Shown here in pieces: positions 1-9,177 of a DNA stretch of 64,000 nucleotides (position 1 is its first letter; every line of letters starts with the position of its first letter). The translations under genes were made by a program, and so were the position numbers. This stretch comes from a bacterium (GTDB taxonomy: Bacteria; KSB1; UBA2214): NCBI GenBank assembly GCA_029560815.1, contig JAKQKF010000382.1, positions 30,887 to 94,886 of the forward strand. Direction: 5' to 3'. The notes beneath the pieces are model-generated. The model did no database searches. It worked only from the letters and a program-made list of their open reading frames with translations, and was not told where the DNA came from.

Positions 1-1
1 C

Positions 2-1666
2 GATCGCTATGATGTAATCATGAACGATGCCAATTATGCGGTCGCCAGCGCCAGCGCCAGTCTCTTCACCCGCGACCACTTTGAAAATGGCCGGCGCAAA
101 CTCTCGCCGGGCGGCCTCTTTTCAACCTGGATGACCACCGATCTCCATCCCGAGGATTTCAGGATCGTCCTCAAAACTTTCCAGTCGGTCTTTCCACATG
201 CCCTGCTGTGGATGGCTCCCAACTGCATCAACAAACAGGTTGTGCTCATGGGTTCGGCCGAGCCGCTCCGCCTCGATCTGGGCAGGATGAACGTCCTCTT
301 TACCAACCCGGAGATCCGCAGCTCGCTCGCCGCTGTCAACATCGGTTCAGCTTACGAACTGATGGCCTGCCTGCTTCTCGATGAAAAGGGAATGCAGGCC
401 CTGACGGCCGGCGCAGCCACAGCCACAGACGATCGGCCCATCCTCGAGTACTCAAACCGCGACATTCGGGCGCGGGACTGGTGCGCCTACCAGAACCTGG
501 CGATGATGATGACCCGGCCGCCGGTATGGAGTGAATACGTGTCCGGGCTGCCTGCCGCAGTAAAAGATCGCGCGGCCGTTGAAGAGGCGCTTGCACGCCA
601 CTATCAGGCCTCCCGCCAGCTTTTCAGCGGCATCCTCGATTTTTACCGGGGAGAGACCCGCAAGGGGATGGAGACGGTCCTCGACGGGTCGCGGCTGATT
701 CCGGAGAGCCGGCTTGCCGCGCAGTTTTATCTGGAGATGGACCAGCTCACCGCCGAACTGGGGATCGCCCTCCAGCAGGATCCGGGCAACCCCGGCCACC
801 GTCTGCGGCTGGCGCGGCACATGATCAGCCTGCGCAAGTACCCGGAAGCGGCCGTGCAGCTGCGGGGTCTGCTGGCGCGGCAGCCGGAGAATCCCCTCTT
901 CAATTATGAGTATGCCCGCTGTCTCTACAGCCAGGGTGAACTCGATTCAGCACGGATCGTCATCGACAGATCGCTCAAGGCGGACGACAAATCCCCGGGG
1001 GCCTGGTTTCTCTCCGCCGCCATCGCTCAGAGGCAGGGGCTGGGGCAGGGCGCTCTGGAGGATTATGACCGCGCCCTCGGGCTCGATCCCCGCATGCATG
1101 AAGCCTGGGCGCGCGCCGGGGCGATCCATCTCGAACAGGGTGATCTCGTCAAGGCAAAAGCCGCGTTGCAGAAATCGCTCGAGCTTTCTGCTTTTCAGCC
1201 CGCCACAATGGCCGATCTGGGCGACTGCCACTTACGCGCCGGAGAAGCCGCCAAAGCGGCTGCCTGCTACAGGAGCGCGATGACCATGGGACACCAGTCA
1301 GCGAAGCTTTTGCACAACCTGGGCAACGCGCAGAGTCTCCTTGGCCAGTTCGATCCAGCGGTTGCGAACTACAGGCGGGCCCTGCAGCTGCAGCCGGGAA
1401 ACGGAGAGATCCATTACAACCTGGGCAATGCCCTGGCCATGCAAGGGAAGCAGGCAGAAGCGGTAGAGGCCTTTCAGGCCGCCATTCGTCTTGACGCCGG
1501 CCAGCCCGACTATTACAACAACCTCGCTCTGGTCTACAACCGGATGGGCCTGCGCAGCGAGGCGATCCGGGCCTTCCGGGAGGGATTGCGCAGGCATCCC
1601 GGTTCAGCCCGGCTGCAGAAGAATTACCAGGAGATCCTGACAGGCAGCCGTCCTGAAAACGGCTGA
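2..1666 (+). CDS. Spermidine synthase-like protein with C-terminal TPR repeats (5' truncated)
   Basis: The reading frame is open to the left edge of the window, so the true start lies upstream; the first in-frame ATG at 20 sits inside a conserved segment. The N-terminal part (YDVIMNDANY, ASLFTRDHFE, SPGGLFSTWM) matches the C-terminal half of the aminopropyltransferase Rossmann fold, where YDVI-D marks the substrate-binding strand and LSPGG follows. A linker leads into tandem TPR units from about residue 265 to the end, with GxxxEA/AxxxYxxAL patterns. This architecture matches the fused spermidine synthase-like/TPR proteins of FCB bacteria, which often also carry N-terminal membrane segments not visible here. 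Whether it makes polyamines is unknown, because the active-site half is missing. It is separated by 74 nt from the next lipoprotein gene. Confidence 0.8.
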   Translation, partial: DRYDVIMNDANYAVASASASLFTRDHFENGRRKLSPGGLFSTWMTTDLHPEDFRIVLKTFQSVFPHALLWMAPNCINKQVVLMGSAEPLRLDLGRMNVLFTNPEIRSSLAAVNIGSAYELMACLLLDEKGMQALTAGAATATDDRPILEYSNRDIRARDWCAYQNLAMMMTRPPVWSEYVSGLPAAVKDRAAVEEALARHYQASRQLFSGILDFYRGETRKGMETVLDGSRLIPESRLAAQFYLEMDQLTAELGIALQQDPGNPGHRLRLARHMISLRKYPEAAVQLRGLLARQPENPLFNYEYARCLYSQGELDSARIVIDRSLKADDKSPGAWFLSAAIAQRQGLGQGALEDYDRALGLDPRMHEAWARAGAIHLEQGDLVKAKAALQKSLELSAFQPATMADLGDCHLRAGEAAKAAACYRSAMTMGHQSAKLLHNLGNAQSLLGQFDPAVANYRRALQLQPGNGEIHYNLGNALAMQGKQAEAVEAFQAAIRLDAGQPDYYNNLALVYNRMGLRSEAIRAFREGLRRHPGSARLQKNYQEILTGSRPENG

Positions 1667-1740
1667 CCACCGAAAGGCAGGAACCGCCGGAAATCGCCCG
1701 GTGGGACCCTGCAGATTACACCAGATCGGAGAAGAATAAA

Positions 1741-2358
1741 ATGAAAAGAGCCGGACTGCTCTTCATCGTCATCGCACTTTGCGCGTACCTGTTTGGCTGC
1801 GCCGCAGGAAAAAAAATCAATCTCGAGGAGCCGGTCGCCGGCAAAAGCTTGCTGGTCGGCGCGGTTCTGGTGGAAAATCTCGGCCTCGAGGATGTTTATG
1901 AAGCCAAGACCGGCAAGATCACCGTCGTCCTTGTCGGCAAATGGCTGGAGAATGGCCGGGAGAAAAGCGAGGGCTTTCGCGTCAGGACCGATGAAAACGG
2001 CTATTTTTTCCTCCCAAACGTTAACCCCGGCAGCTGGGTCATAAAGGGGGTCGAACTCGATGTGGGCTTTACCATGCATCTGCTGATCACCTCGCGCTGG
2101 GAGGGCAACACCCGCATCTTCGAGCCCGCGGGCACCATGATTGACAACATCGTCCGGGTCTGGCCGACTGCTGAGGAGGGAAAGGTGATGGATATCGGGA
2201 TTCAGTACATCAGACTTGAATTCTCCGGACAGATCCACGATCAGCAGTTCAGCCGTCTGAATCAGACCCGTCTCGGCCTGAAGGACAAGACCTACACCAT
2301 GGCTGCGCCTGGGCAGTATTTTGCGAGCCGGTATCCTGACTGGGGCTGGTTCAAATAG
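1741..2358 (+). CDS. Hypothetical lipoprotein
   Basis: The 205-residue product starts with a lipoprotein signal peptide ending in the lipobox L-F-G-C, with Cys20 as the lipidation site. The start has a GGAGAAG Shine-Dalgarno in front. The body contains GxFxVxTDENGYFFLPNVNPGSWVIKG-like spacing (residues ~80-105). This resembles a small transthyretin/carboxypeptidase-regulatory beta-sandwich, a fold common in FCB envelope proteins. No catalytic motif is visible. It is the first of a same-strand run of exported proteins, and its product should sit on the periplasmic face of a membrane. Function is not recognised; the beta-sandwich suggestion is an inference from the glycine/aromatic pattern only. 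Confidence 0.75.
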   Translation: MKRAGLLFIVIALCAYLFGCAAGKKINLEEPVAGKSLLVGAVLVENLGLEDVYEAKTGKITVVLVGKWLENGREKSEGFRVRTDENGYFFLPNVNPGSWVIKGVELDVGFTMHLLITSRWEGNTRIFEPAGTMIDNIVRVWPTAEEGKVMDIGIQYIRLEFSGQIHDQQFSRLNQTRLGLKDKTYTMAAPGQYFASRYPDWGWFK

Positions 2359-2426
2359 AAAAGTGTTTCACCCGGAGCGAGCAACGGCTCCGCAACAGGA
2401 AAATCAATCAGAAAGGAAGAAGCGTC

Positions 2427-3524
2427 ATGAAATCTAAGCGTCTGGTTCTGCTGTTGGGGGTTTTGATCCTGGTTTTTGCCACCGCAAGCCTGTCTTTGGC
2501 CCAGACTCCGCCGGACCAGCTGCTGCTGAAAGATTACCGCCCCAAATCAATCTATAATATTCCGGTGACCAGGGTTGAAAAAGCCCGCTTTCCGGTGATC
2601 GATGCCCACTCGCACGCTTATGCTGAAACCCCGGAGCAGATCGCCCAGTGGGTCCGGAACCTGGATCAGGCCGGGGTCGAGAAGGTCTTTATTCTGAGCT
2701 ATGAACACGGCGCCAGATTTGATTCCATTTATGCGGAGTATGCCAAATATCCCGGCCGGTTTGAGATCTGGTGCGGCATCGACAACGCGGGCTATGACCA
2801 GCCCGGCTGGGGCGAAAAGGCGGTGGCGGAACTGGAACGCTGCTACAAGGCCGGTGCGCGCGGCGTTGGTGAGCTGGGTGACAAGGGCAAGGGACTGGTT
2901 TACGGCCGGACGCCGGCGCTGGGTATGCATCTGGATGACCCGCGCATGGATCCGGTTCTGGAAAAGTGCGCCGATCTTGGCATGCCGGTCAACATTCACG
3001 TCGCCGATCCGATGTGGATGTATCAGCCCATGGATTCCACCAATGACGGTCTGATGAACGCCTACTCTTGGCGGCTCGATAATCAGCCGGGCATCGTCGA
3101 TCTACCGGGCATGGTCGAGATCCTCGGGCGCGCCGTGGCGCGCCACCCACGCACCACATTCATCGCCTGCCATTTCGCCAACTGCAGCTATGATCTCAAC
3201 CGGCTGGGCGCACTGCTGGACAAATATCCCAATCTTTACGCCGACATTTCGGCCCGCTACGCCGAGACTGCGCCGATCCCGCGTTTTGTCAAAAAGTTCT
3301 ATGAAAAATATCAGGACCGGCTGCTCTACGGCACGGACATGGGTATGGATCTTGCGATGTATCGCATCACCTTCCGTATTCTCGAAACCGAGGACGAGCA
3401 TTTTTACGAGAGCGATCTGTTCGGCTATCATTGGGCTTTGAACGGTTTCGGATTGGATGGCAGGATTCTTGAAAAAGTTTATCGCGGCAATATACTGAAG
3501 CTTATCAAGCATCTGAAAAAGTAA
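2427..3524 (+). CDS. Exported amidohydrolase-2 family metal-dependent hydrolase
   Basis: The 365-residue protein has a Sec signal peptide (hydrophobic residues 6-24, cleavage near SLAQ) and a GGAAG ribosome-binding site. It shows the metal-site signature of TIM-barrel amidohydrolases of the Amidohydro_2 group: DAHSH with His61 and His63 at the end of strand 1, NIHV with His191, CHFAN, and YGTD with Asp304 near the C-terminus. Family members hydrolyse or decarboxylate small cyclic or acyl substrates; the substrate cannot be read from sequence. Its place among secreted glycan-active genes suggests a periplasmic role on a sugar-derived ester, lactone or amide. Length is normal for the family. 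Confidence 0.85.
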   Translation: MKSKRLVLLLGVLILVFATASLSLAQTPPDQLLLKDYRPKSIYNIPVTRVEKARFPVIDAHSHAYAETPEQIAQWVRNLDQAGVEKVFILSYEHGARFDSIYAEYAKYPGRFEIWCGIDNAGYDQPGWGEKAVAELERCYKAGARGVGELGDKGKGLVYGRTPALGMHLDDPRMDPVLEKCADLGMPVNIHVADPMWMYQPMDSTNDGLMNAYSWRLDNQPGIVDLPGMVEILGRAVARHPRTTFIACHFANCSYDLNRLGALLDKYPNLYADISARYAETAPIPRFVKKFYEKYQDRLLYGTDMGMDLAMYRITFRILETEDEHFYESDLFGYHWALNGFGLDGRILEKVYRGNILKLIKHLKK

Positions 3525-3616
3525 CAGCGCCCGAGCGCATAATACTGCCATGCTCCTGCCGGCTGATGAGATCCGGCCGGATTGCTGATATTCTTCTTCT
3601 ATTAGGAGCTTTGACG

Positions 3617-5173
3617 ATGGAGAGACGTGACTTTTTAAAAGCAGCCGGCGCTTCCATGCTGGCCACCGGCTTCGCAGCGCCTGCGGCCCGGGCCTTCGTA
3701 CCATCGCACAACTGGCAACAGCATGACTTTGGTTCCGGCCCCGCGGTCACCGACCGTCTTTATCAGGGGCCGTTTCCGCAGTATCCGCCCGAGGAGGTCC
3801 TGCCGGGCAGCAGTGTGGTCATGGCGACCACGCCTTCGCGGGAGATCGTGCCCAATTTCGGTATGGGCCTGACGGTCTACATCTCGGGGGATTACTGGCC
3901 GCCGCGGACGCGCGGGGATTCCATCGAGAAATATTGCGAAGATCTGATCAAGCTGCCCTTTGTGCAAAAGGTCTATATCCGCCTCAACTGGCGCGACATC
4001 CAGAAGAGCCCCGGCCGGCTGGATTTCCCCGAGGGGTGGAAAGTCACCTTTGACACCGCCCGCCGCTACAACAAACGCGTGGGATTTCGCATCATGCTCG
4101 AAAATCCCGATTTCCCCGAACCCGGCATGCCCGAGTTCCTCATGGCCTCTGTCCCCTATGTCAAGCTGGTGGGGGAGTGGAGAAGAGGCGCCAATGAGAC
4201 GCGCGGCCAGAAGGAGCACATGATGCCCCGCTATGACCACCCGGCGTACCAGGCGGCCTTTCGCGAGCTCAACGCCCTGCTCGCGGACGAGCTGAACGGC
4301 AATCCCCAGGTGGAGTATATGGACACGATGATGTACGGCTTTTGGGGCGAAGGCCATACCTGGCCGTTCCAGGGCCATCCCTTCCCGGACGGTGTCACCG
4401 CCGAAAAGACCTGGATGCAGATGATGGAAACCCAGCTGGAATTCTGGACCAAAACCCCGCTGGTGACCAACACTCAGCCCGATTTCAGCCAGGTCGGCAA
4501 TGCCGAGATGCTCGACCGCACAATCCGCTCCCACAACTGGATCCGCACCGACACCATTTTCATCGAGAATGAGCAGATCGAGGCGCTTTCCAATCGTCCC
4601 CCCTGGGTGGCGGCCATATGCGAGGTGGGCATCACCACCGGAGAGCCCCAGGATCTGAACATCGATGAAGGGGTGACCGAGAATGAGAATATCATTGCCC
4701 ATGTCATGGATGTCGGCGCCAACTACTGGTCTGTCTGGCACTGGCACAACATCTCGGTGAAGAATATCCTCGGCTATTATGAGAAATATCCTGAACCGAT
4801 CGACCGCCTGGCGCGCAGCATCGGTTACCGGGTTCGTCCCTCGTGGATCTGGAGCTTTGAGAAGGAGGGCTTTCCCGGCCTGGTGCTCGGATTCGTCAAT
4901 GACGGCATTGCCGCTGTGCCGGGCGTGCTCCGGACCACCGTGCTGAACGAACGGGGAGAGGTTCTGGCCAGCGGCTGCCTCGATCCCGGCTTTCCGCTGA
5001 CGCGCGGCGTGCGGCAGGCGATGTTCATGCTGCCCAAAGGGACAGAATGGCGCGGCCTGCGGCTGAAGGCGGAACTGGAGGTCAAGGGGGTGCGGTATCC
5101 CCTGACCTGGGCGTGCCACCAGAAGCTCAATGAGGATGGTACCCTGACCCTGCACGAGACCAGAGGGATCTGA
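3617..5173 (+). CDS. Tat-exported putative TIM-barrel glycosidase-like protein
   Basis: Start taken at the ATG preceded by TAGGAGC rather than an in-frame ATG 51 nt upstream, because it places the twin-arginine motif RRDFLK at residues 3-8 followed by an A/G-rich hydrophobic stretch. This gives 518 residues. The middle has the alternation of a (beta/alpha)8 barrel. The short motif YGFWGEGH at residues 240-247 puts a glutamate (Glu245) at a strand end, as in retaining glycosidases. The neighbouring DUF4832 gene has a near-identical G-x-W-G-E-x-H motif, so the two may be distantly related. The C-terminal ~130 residues look like a beta-sandwich. I do not recognise a named GH family; periplasmic glycosidase is an inference. 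Confidence 0.75.
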   Translation: MERRDFLKAAGASMLATGFAAPAARAFVPSHNWQQHDFGSGPAVTDRLYQGPFPQYPPEEVLPGSSVVMATTPSREIVPNFGMGLTVYISGDYWPPRTRGDSIEKYCEDLIKLPFVQKVYIRLNWRDIQKSPGRLDFPEGWKVTFDTARRYNKRVGFRIMLENPDFPEPGMPEFLMASVPYVKLVGEWRRGANETRGQKEHMMPRYDHPAYQAAFRELNALLADELNGNPQVEYMDTMMYGFWGEGHTWPFQGHPFPDGVTAEKTWMQMMETQLEFWTKTPLVTNTQPDFSQVGNAEMLDRTIRSHNWIRTDTIFIENEQIEALSNRPPWVAAICEVGITTGEPQDLNIDEGVTENENIIAHVMDVGANYWSVWHWHNISVKNILGYYEKYPEPIDRLARSIGYRVRPSWIWSFEKEGFPGLVLGFVNDGIAAVPGVLRTTVLNERGEVLASGCLDPGFPLTRGVRQAMFMLPKGTEWRGLRLKAELEVKGVRYPLTWACHQKLNEDGTLTLHETRGI

Positions 5174-5255
5174 TGCCGGGCTCCATACACGCACAGCCGT
5201 TCTAAAACTGCAGTCGCCATAATATCAACACATGCAATTTTTCTGAAGGAGTATT

Positions 5256-6932
5256 GTGAAGCGAATAATGCTCATCCTGATTCTTCTGCTGCCCCTGGCT
5301 CTCTCTGGCCAGGAACCGGAGCAGATCACCCTGACATTTACCGAGTCGTCACAAATATTTCCCAATCCGGAACGGGGTTTTTACCGCTACGCCAACCTGC
5401 CGGGGCTGAGCACCCTGCCCGATCTGCAGAAGGAATCGGTCACCCTTATCTTCGGCCGGATCGCGGCCAATGCCTATCGCAACATGGATTTTCCGGAGAG
5501 CTATCTGACCAAGATCCAGCGCGGGTTCGACACCGCCCGCGCCAAAGGGGTCAAGGTCAATGTGCGGGTCTCCTACAGCGATGACATCGGTCAGGCCGAT
5601 GCTTCCAGGGAACAGATTTTCCGCCATATCGACCAGCTGCAGCCGCTGCTGCATAAAAACAAGGATGTCATCAATCTGGTGGAGGCGGGATTTATCGGCG
5701 CCTGGGGTGAGTGGCACAGCTCGACGAATGGCCTGGATACGCCGGATAAACGGCGCGCTATCCTCCTCAAGCTGCTCTCGGCCCTGCCCGTCGAGCGCAT
5801 GGTCGTGGTCAGGACCCCCCATTACAAACGGCAGATCTTCAGGGATTCCCTCATCACTGGCGGGCGTGCCTTTGACGGCTCCGATCTGAGCCGGACCGGT
5901 TTTCACAACGACTGTTTCCTCGCGGACGCCAGCGATATGGGCACCTATATCGAGCGGTCGCGCGCGCAGGAGATCGCCTACATCGGCGGTGAGACGCGCT
6001 TTACCCCCTTTGGTGGCGAAACCTGCGCTCTTTCCCGCTTTGCCGAATGTTCGAATGCCATCACGGAGATGGAAAAGCTCCACTGCTCCTATCTCAACGA
6101 CGGCTATCACCCCGACGTGCTGGCATTATGGAAGAGCGCGGCCTGCCTGCCCGAAGTCAAGCGGCGTCTCGGCTACCGCTTCGTGCTCCGTGAGGCCGTA
6201 ATATCGGCAACGATCCGTCCGGGCGGAGTGCTGGTTTTCAATTTTTCCATCGAAAATGTCGGCTTCGCCGCACCTCACAACCCGCGCACCGTTTACCTGG
6301 TGTTGCGCGACACTGCTTCGGGCCGGGAAGCGGCCGCGGCTCTCTCTCTGGACCCGCGCACCTGGCTGCCCGGCGACACTCTGAGCTTTGCGCGCAAGTT
6401 ACGGGTCCCGGCGGATTGGCCGGCCGGCAGCTCTTCGCTCGCACTCTGGCTCCCCGATCAGGAGCCCACGCTTCGGGGCGATGCGCGCTATGCGATCCGT
6501 CTGGCTAACAACGCCACCTGGGATGCGAACCGGGGTACAAACCTGATCACCGACCGGTTGATTATCGATCCGGGTGCCGCCGGCCAGGTGGATCCACAGG
6601 CCCTGGAGTTCCGGGAGATCGACTCGACCGCAGGTCTCCGGAGCGATCCGCTGCTGCCCGACAGCTATTATCTTGCCGCTTTTCCCAACCCCTTCAACAG
6701 CCAGACGACCATCCAGTATACGGTGGAGAAATCCGGACCGGTCCTGCTGACCCTCTATAACACGGTCGGTCAGAGGATGGCCACCCTGGTGGACGGGCAG
6801 AAGAGTCCTGGCAGCCATACAGCCATTTGGGACGGCCGGAGCAATGGTGCGCCAGCCGCAACGGGTCTCTATATCGTCCGGCTGCAAACCGCAGACCGGG
6901 CGCGCGAGATCAGAATCATCCTGGCAAAATAG
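5256..6932 (+). CDS. Secreted DUF4874/DUF4832 protein with C-terminal sorting domain
   Basis: GTG start with GAAGGAG five bases upstream; Sec signal peptide in residues 1-18. Residues ~25-190 match DUF4874 (NPERGFYRY near the N-terminus, then a TIM-barrel-like stretch with GAWGEWH, Glu152 in the middle). Residues ~190-445 match DUF4832, including the HxFxL-type beta-sandwich. The last ~85 residues form a FlgD-like/T9SS type A sorting domain (FPNPFNSQTTI, LYNTVGQ, GLYIVRL) ending IRIILAK. DUF4832 proteins are found in polysaccharide-degrading loci and are suspected glycosidases, but no substrate is established that I know of. The sorting domain predicts surface exposure or secretion, unlike the lipoprotein and Tat neighbours. 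Confidence 0.85.
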   Translation: MKRIMLILILLLPLALSGQEPEQITLTFTESSQIFPNPERGFYRYANLPGLSTLPDLQKESVTLIFGRIAANAYRNMDFPESYLTKIQRGFDTARAKGVKVNVRVSYSDDIGQADASREQIFRHIDQLQPLLHKNKDVINLVEAGFIGAWGEWHSSTNGLDTPDKRRAILLKLLSALPVERMVVVRTPHYKRQIFRDSLITGGRAFDGSDLSRTGFHNDCFLADASDMGTYIERSRAQEIAYIGGETRFTPFGGETCALSRFAECSNAITEMEKLHCSYLNDGYHPDVLALWKSAACLPEVKRRLGYRFVLREAVISATIRPGGVLVFNFSIENVGFAAPHNPRTVYLVLRDTASGREAAAALSLDPRTWLPGDTLSFARKLRVPADWPAGSSSLALWLPDQEPTLRGDARYAIRLANNATWDANRGTNLITDRLIIDPGAAGQVDPQALEFREIDSTAGLRSDPLLPDSYYLAAFPNPFNSQTTIQYTVEKSGPVLLTLYNTVGQRMATLVDGQKSPGSHTAIWDGRSNGAPAATGLYIVRLQTADRAREIRIILAK

Positions 6933-6980
6933 TCCTCATTATTCATAACAAGCACAAAGCGAACCTTATCGGAGGTCAAT

Positions 6981-9032
6981 ATGATTTCCCTGAAACGTAA
7001 AGCCCTTTATGCCGCAGCACTCCTGGCCGCGCTCCTGTTCGCCTGCGCCGGCACACCGGATACTGTGAGCATAATCCACAAGAACATTCAGCTCAATTTT
7101 GACCGCAACATGCACAGTCAAGTGATCGTGAGGCTCGGCGGCCCCCTGGCCCTGGGCGACTATACGGCATCGGAGTACCCGGTCATTGCGGGGACGGCTG
7201 TGAAGGATTTTGTCCTCAAAATTCATGCAAAAAAAGAGGTGAGTGATGCCCTGGGCAAAGGGATCCAGCATACACTCATCGGCGAAGCCGTAGGTCTGCA
7301 AAAGGAGATCCTGGTCACCCTCTATGAGGAGTTTCCCTCCGTCGCAGTGACGCAGGTGAAATACACCAACACTGGTACGGGTGCTGTTAAACTGGACGGC
7401 TGGACCAGCAACCACTATGCCATCAAGGCGGTCGCGCCGGCACAGGAAGGCGTTCCGTTCTGGACATACGAGCCGGCCACCTACGAATCCCGGCCGGACT
7501 GGTTTCTGCCGATCAATGCCGGTTTTTATCAGGAAAACTATCTGGGAATGAATTCTTCCGACTATGGCGGCGGCACGCCGGTCGCCGACATCTGGCGTCC
7601 GGATGCCGGCATCGGCATCGGCCATCTGGAGATGGTGCCCAAGCTGGTCTCCATGCCGGTCCAGATGAAGGACAGCCTGGGTGCGGAACTCGCCATCGTC
7701 TTCAAAACCGACCGCACGCTCGCAAGCGGCGAAAGCTGGCCGACTTTTAAAACCTTTGTCGCTGTGCACCAGGGTGACTGCTTCCAGACCCTGAACACGT
7801 ATCGCGAAATGATGATCAGGCAGGGCATTACCTTCCGCAAGACGCCGGCAACCAGCTATGAACCGCAGTGGTGCGCCTGGGGATACGAGCGCAAGTTTAC
7901 CATGGACCAGGTGGTCAACACCCTGCCCAAAGCGAAGGAACTGGGCTACCAGTGGGCAGTGCTCGATGACGGCTGGCAGACCTCCGAAGGCGACTGGTAC
8001 CTGACCAAGGACAAGTTCCCCAACGGTGATGCCGACATGATCAGCTTTGTCGACCGCATCAAGGCTAACGGCCTCAAACCGCAGCTGTGGTGGGCACCGC
8101 TGGCCGTCGACCCCGGCACCGATCTCATCAAGGAGCATCCCGAATATCTGCTGCTCAACAAGGACGGCTCACCCCAGCGGATCACCTGGTGGGATTCCTA
8201 TTATCTCTGCCCGGCCTATCAGCCGGTGGTCGAGAATACCCGCGCCCAGGTGGAGACCTATATGCGCAAATGGGGATTCCAGGGATTGAAAATCGACGGT
8301 CAGCACCTCAACGCTGCGCCGCCCTGCTACAATCCCGCCCATAATCATGCCTATCCTGAAGAATCCTGCGAAAAGATGCCCGACTTTTTCAAAATGATCT
8401 ACGAGACGGCGCTCGCGATCTATCCCGACGCAGTCGTCGAGATCTGCCCCTGCGGGACATCCTTTTCCTTTTTTACCCTGCCCTACATGAACCAGTCGGT
8501 GGCTTCCGATCCGACCAGCAGCTGGCAGGTGCGTCTCAAGGGCAAGGCCCTGCGCGCGTTGATGGGAGCTGACGCCGCTTACTATGCCGATCATGTCGAA
8601 CTGAGCGATAACGGCGATGATTTTGCCACCCAGGTGGGCATCGGCGCTGTTGTCGGCACCAAGTTCACCTGGCCGGTCGGCGCGGCGAAAAAGCCCCGTA
8701 ATGACCTGACCCCGTCGCGTGAAGTGGAGTGGTCCAAATGGACCAGGATTTACCTCGATCACATGCTCAGCACCGGCACTTATATGGGCGAGCTGTATGA
8801 TCTCGGTTTCGACCGTCCCGAGACCCATGCGATCAAAAAAGAGAACCGTCTCTATTACGCCTTTTACGCCGACCAGTACAGCGGATCTGTTGAGCTGCGC
8901 GGACTGGAGGCAAAGAACTATGTGGTCCGCGACTATGTCAATGATCGCGAACTGGGCAAGGTCACCGGGCCGAAGGCCAGGCTGGAGGTCTCCTTTGACC
9001 GCTACCTGCTGCTGCAGGCGACTCCGGAGTAG
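6981..9032 (+). CDS. GH36-type alpha-galactosidase lipoprotein
   Basis: The 683-residue product has a lipobox L-F-A-C with Cys22 and a strong GGAGG ribosome-binding site. An N-terminal beta-sandwich (to ~residue 280) precedes a (beta/alpha)8 barrel carrying clan GH-D signatures: PQWCAWGY, LDDGWQ (~residues 329-334), and KIDGQ with Asp439 as predicted nucleophile. SDPTSSWQ with Asp510 is the predicted acid/base, followed by LRALMGADAAYYADH. The family removes alpha-linked galactose or GalNAc from glycans with retention. The usual K-W/L-D-x-N around the nucleophile is KIDGQ here, a subfamily variation that could alter specificity, including toward GalNAc. A lipid anchor puts it in the periplasm or at the outer membrane. 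Confidence 0.9.
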   Translation: MISLKRKALYAAALLAALLFACAGTPDTVSIIHKNIQLNFDRNMHSQVIVRLGGPLALGDYTASEYPVIAGTAVKDFVLKIHAKKEVSDALGKGIQHTLIGEAVGLQKEILVTLYEEFPSVAVTQVKYTNTGTGAVKLDGWTSNHYAIKAVAPAQEGVPFWTYEPATYESRPDWFLPINAGFYQENYLGMNSSDYGGGTPVADIWRPDAGIGIGHLEMVPKLVSMPVQMKDSLGAELAIVFKTDRTLASGESWPTFKTFVAVHQGDCFQTLNTYREMMIRQGITFRKTPATSYEPQWCAWGYERKFTMDQVVNTLPKAKELGYQWAVLDDGWQTSEGDWYLTKDKFPNGDADMISFVDRIKANGLKPQLWWAPLAVDPGTDLIKEHPEYLLLNKDGSPQRITWWDSYYLCPAYQPVVENTRAQVETYMRKWGFQGLKIDGQHLNAAPPCYNPAHNHAYPEESCEKMPDFFKMIYETALAIYPDAVVEICPCGTSFSFFTLPYMNQSVASDPTSSWQVRLKGKALRALMGADAAYYADHVELSDNGDDFATQVGIGAVVGTKFTWPVGAAKKPRNDLTPSREVEWSKWTRIYLDHMLSTGTYMGELYDLGFDRPETHAIKKENRLYYAFYADQYSGSVELRGLEAKNYVVRDYVNDRELGKVTGPKARLEVSFDRYLLLQATPE

Positions 9033-9177
9033 AAGGGCGCGCATAGACCGGATTTCAACCCGCGCATCCTGATTTTGTCTGTTGCTGCAGACGGGGCGGG
9101 ATGATAATTTGAGTATCCGTTCGCAGGGACGGCTGCGGCTTTGGCTGCGCGGGGGATAACTCGTTGAGGAGAAGAGA

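Noticed and set aside
3635..5194. 519-codon minus-strand frame opposite the Tat protein gene
   Set aside because: Shadow of the opposite strand with no signal, ribosome-binding site or recognisable motif.
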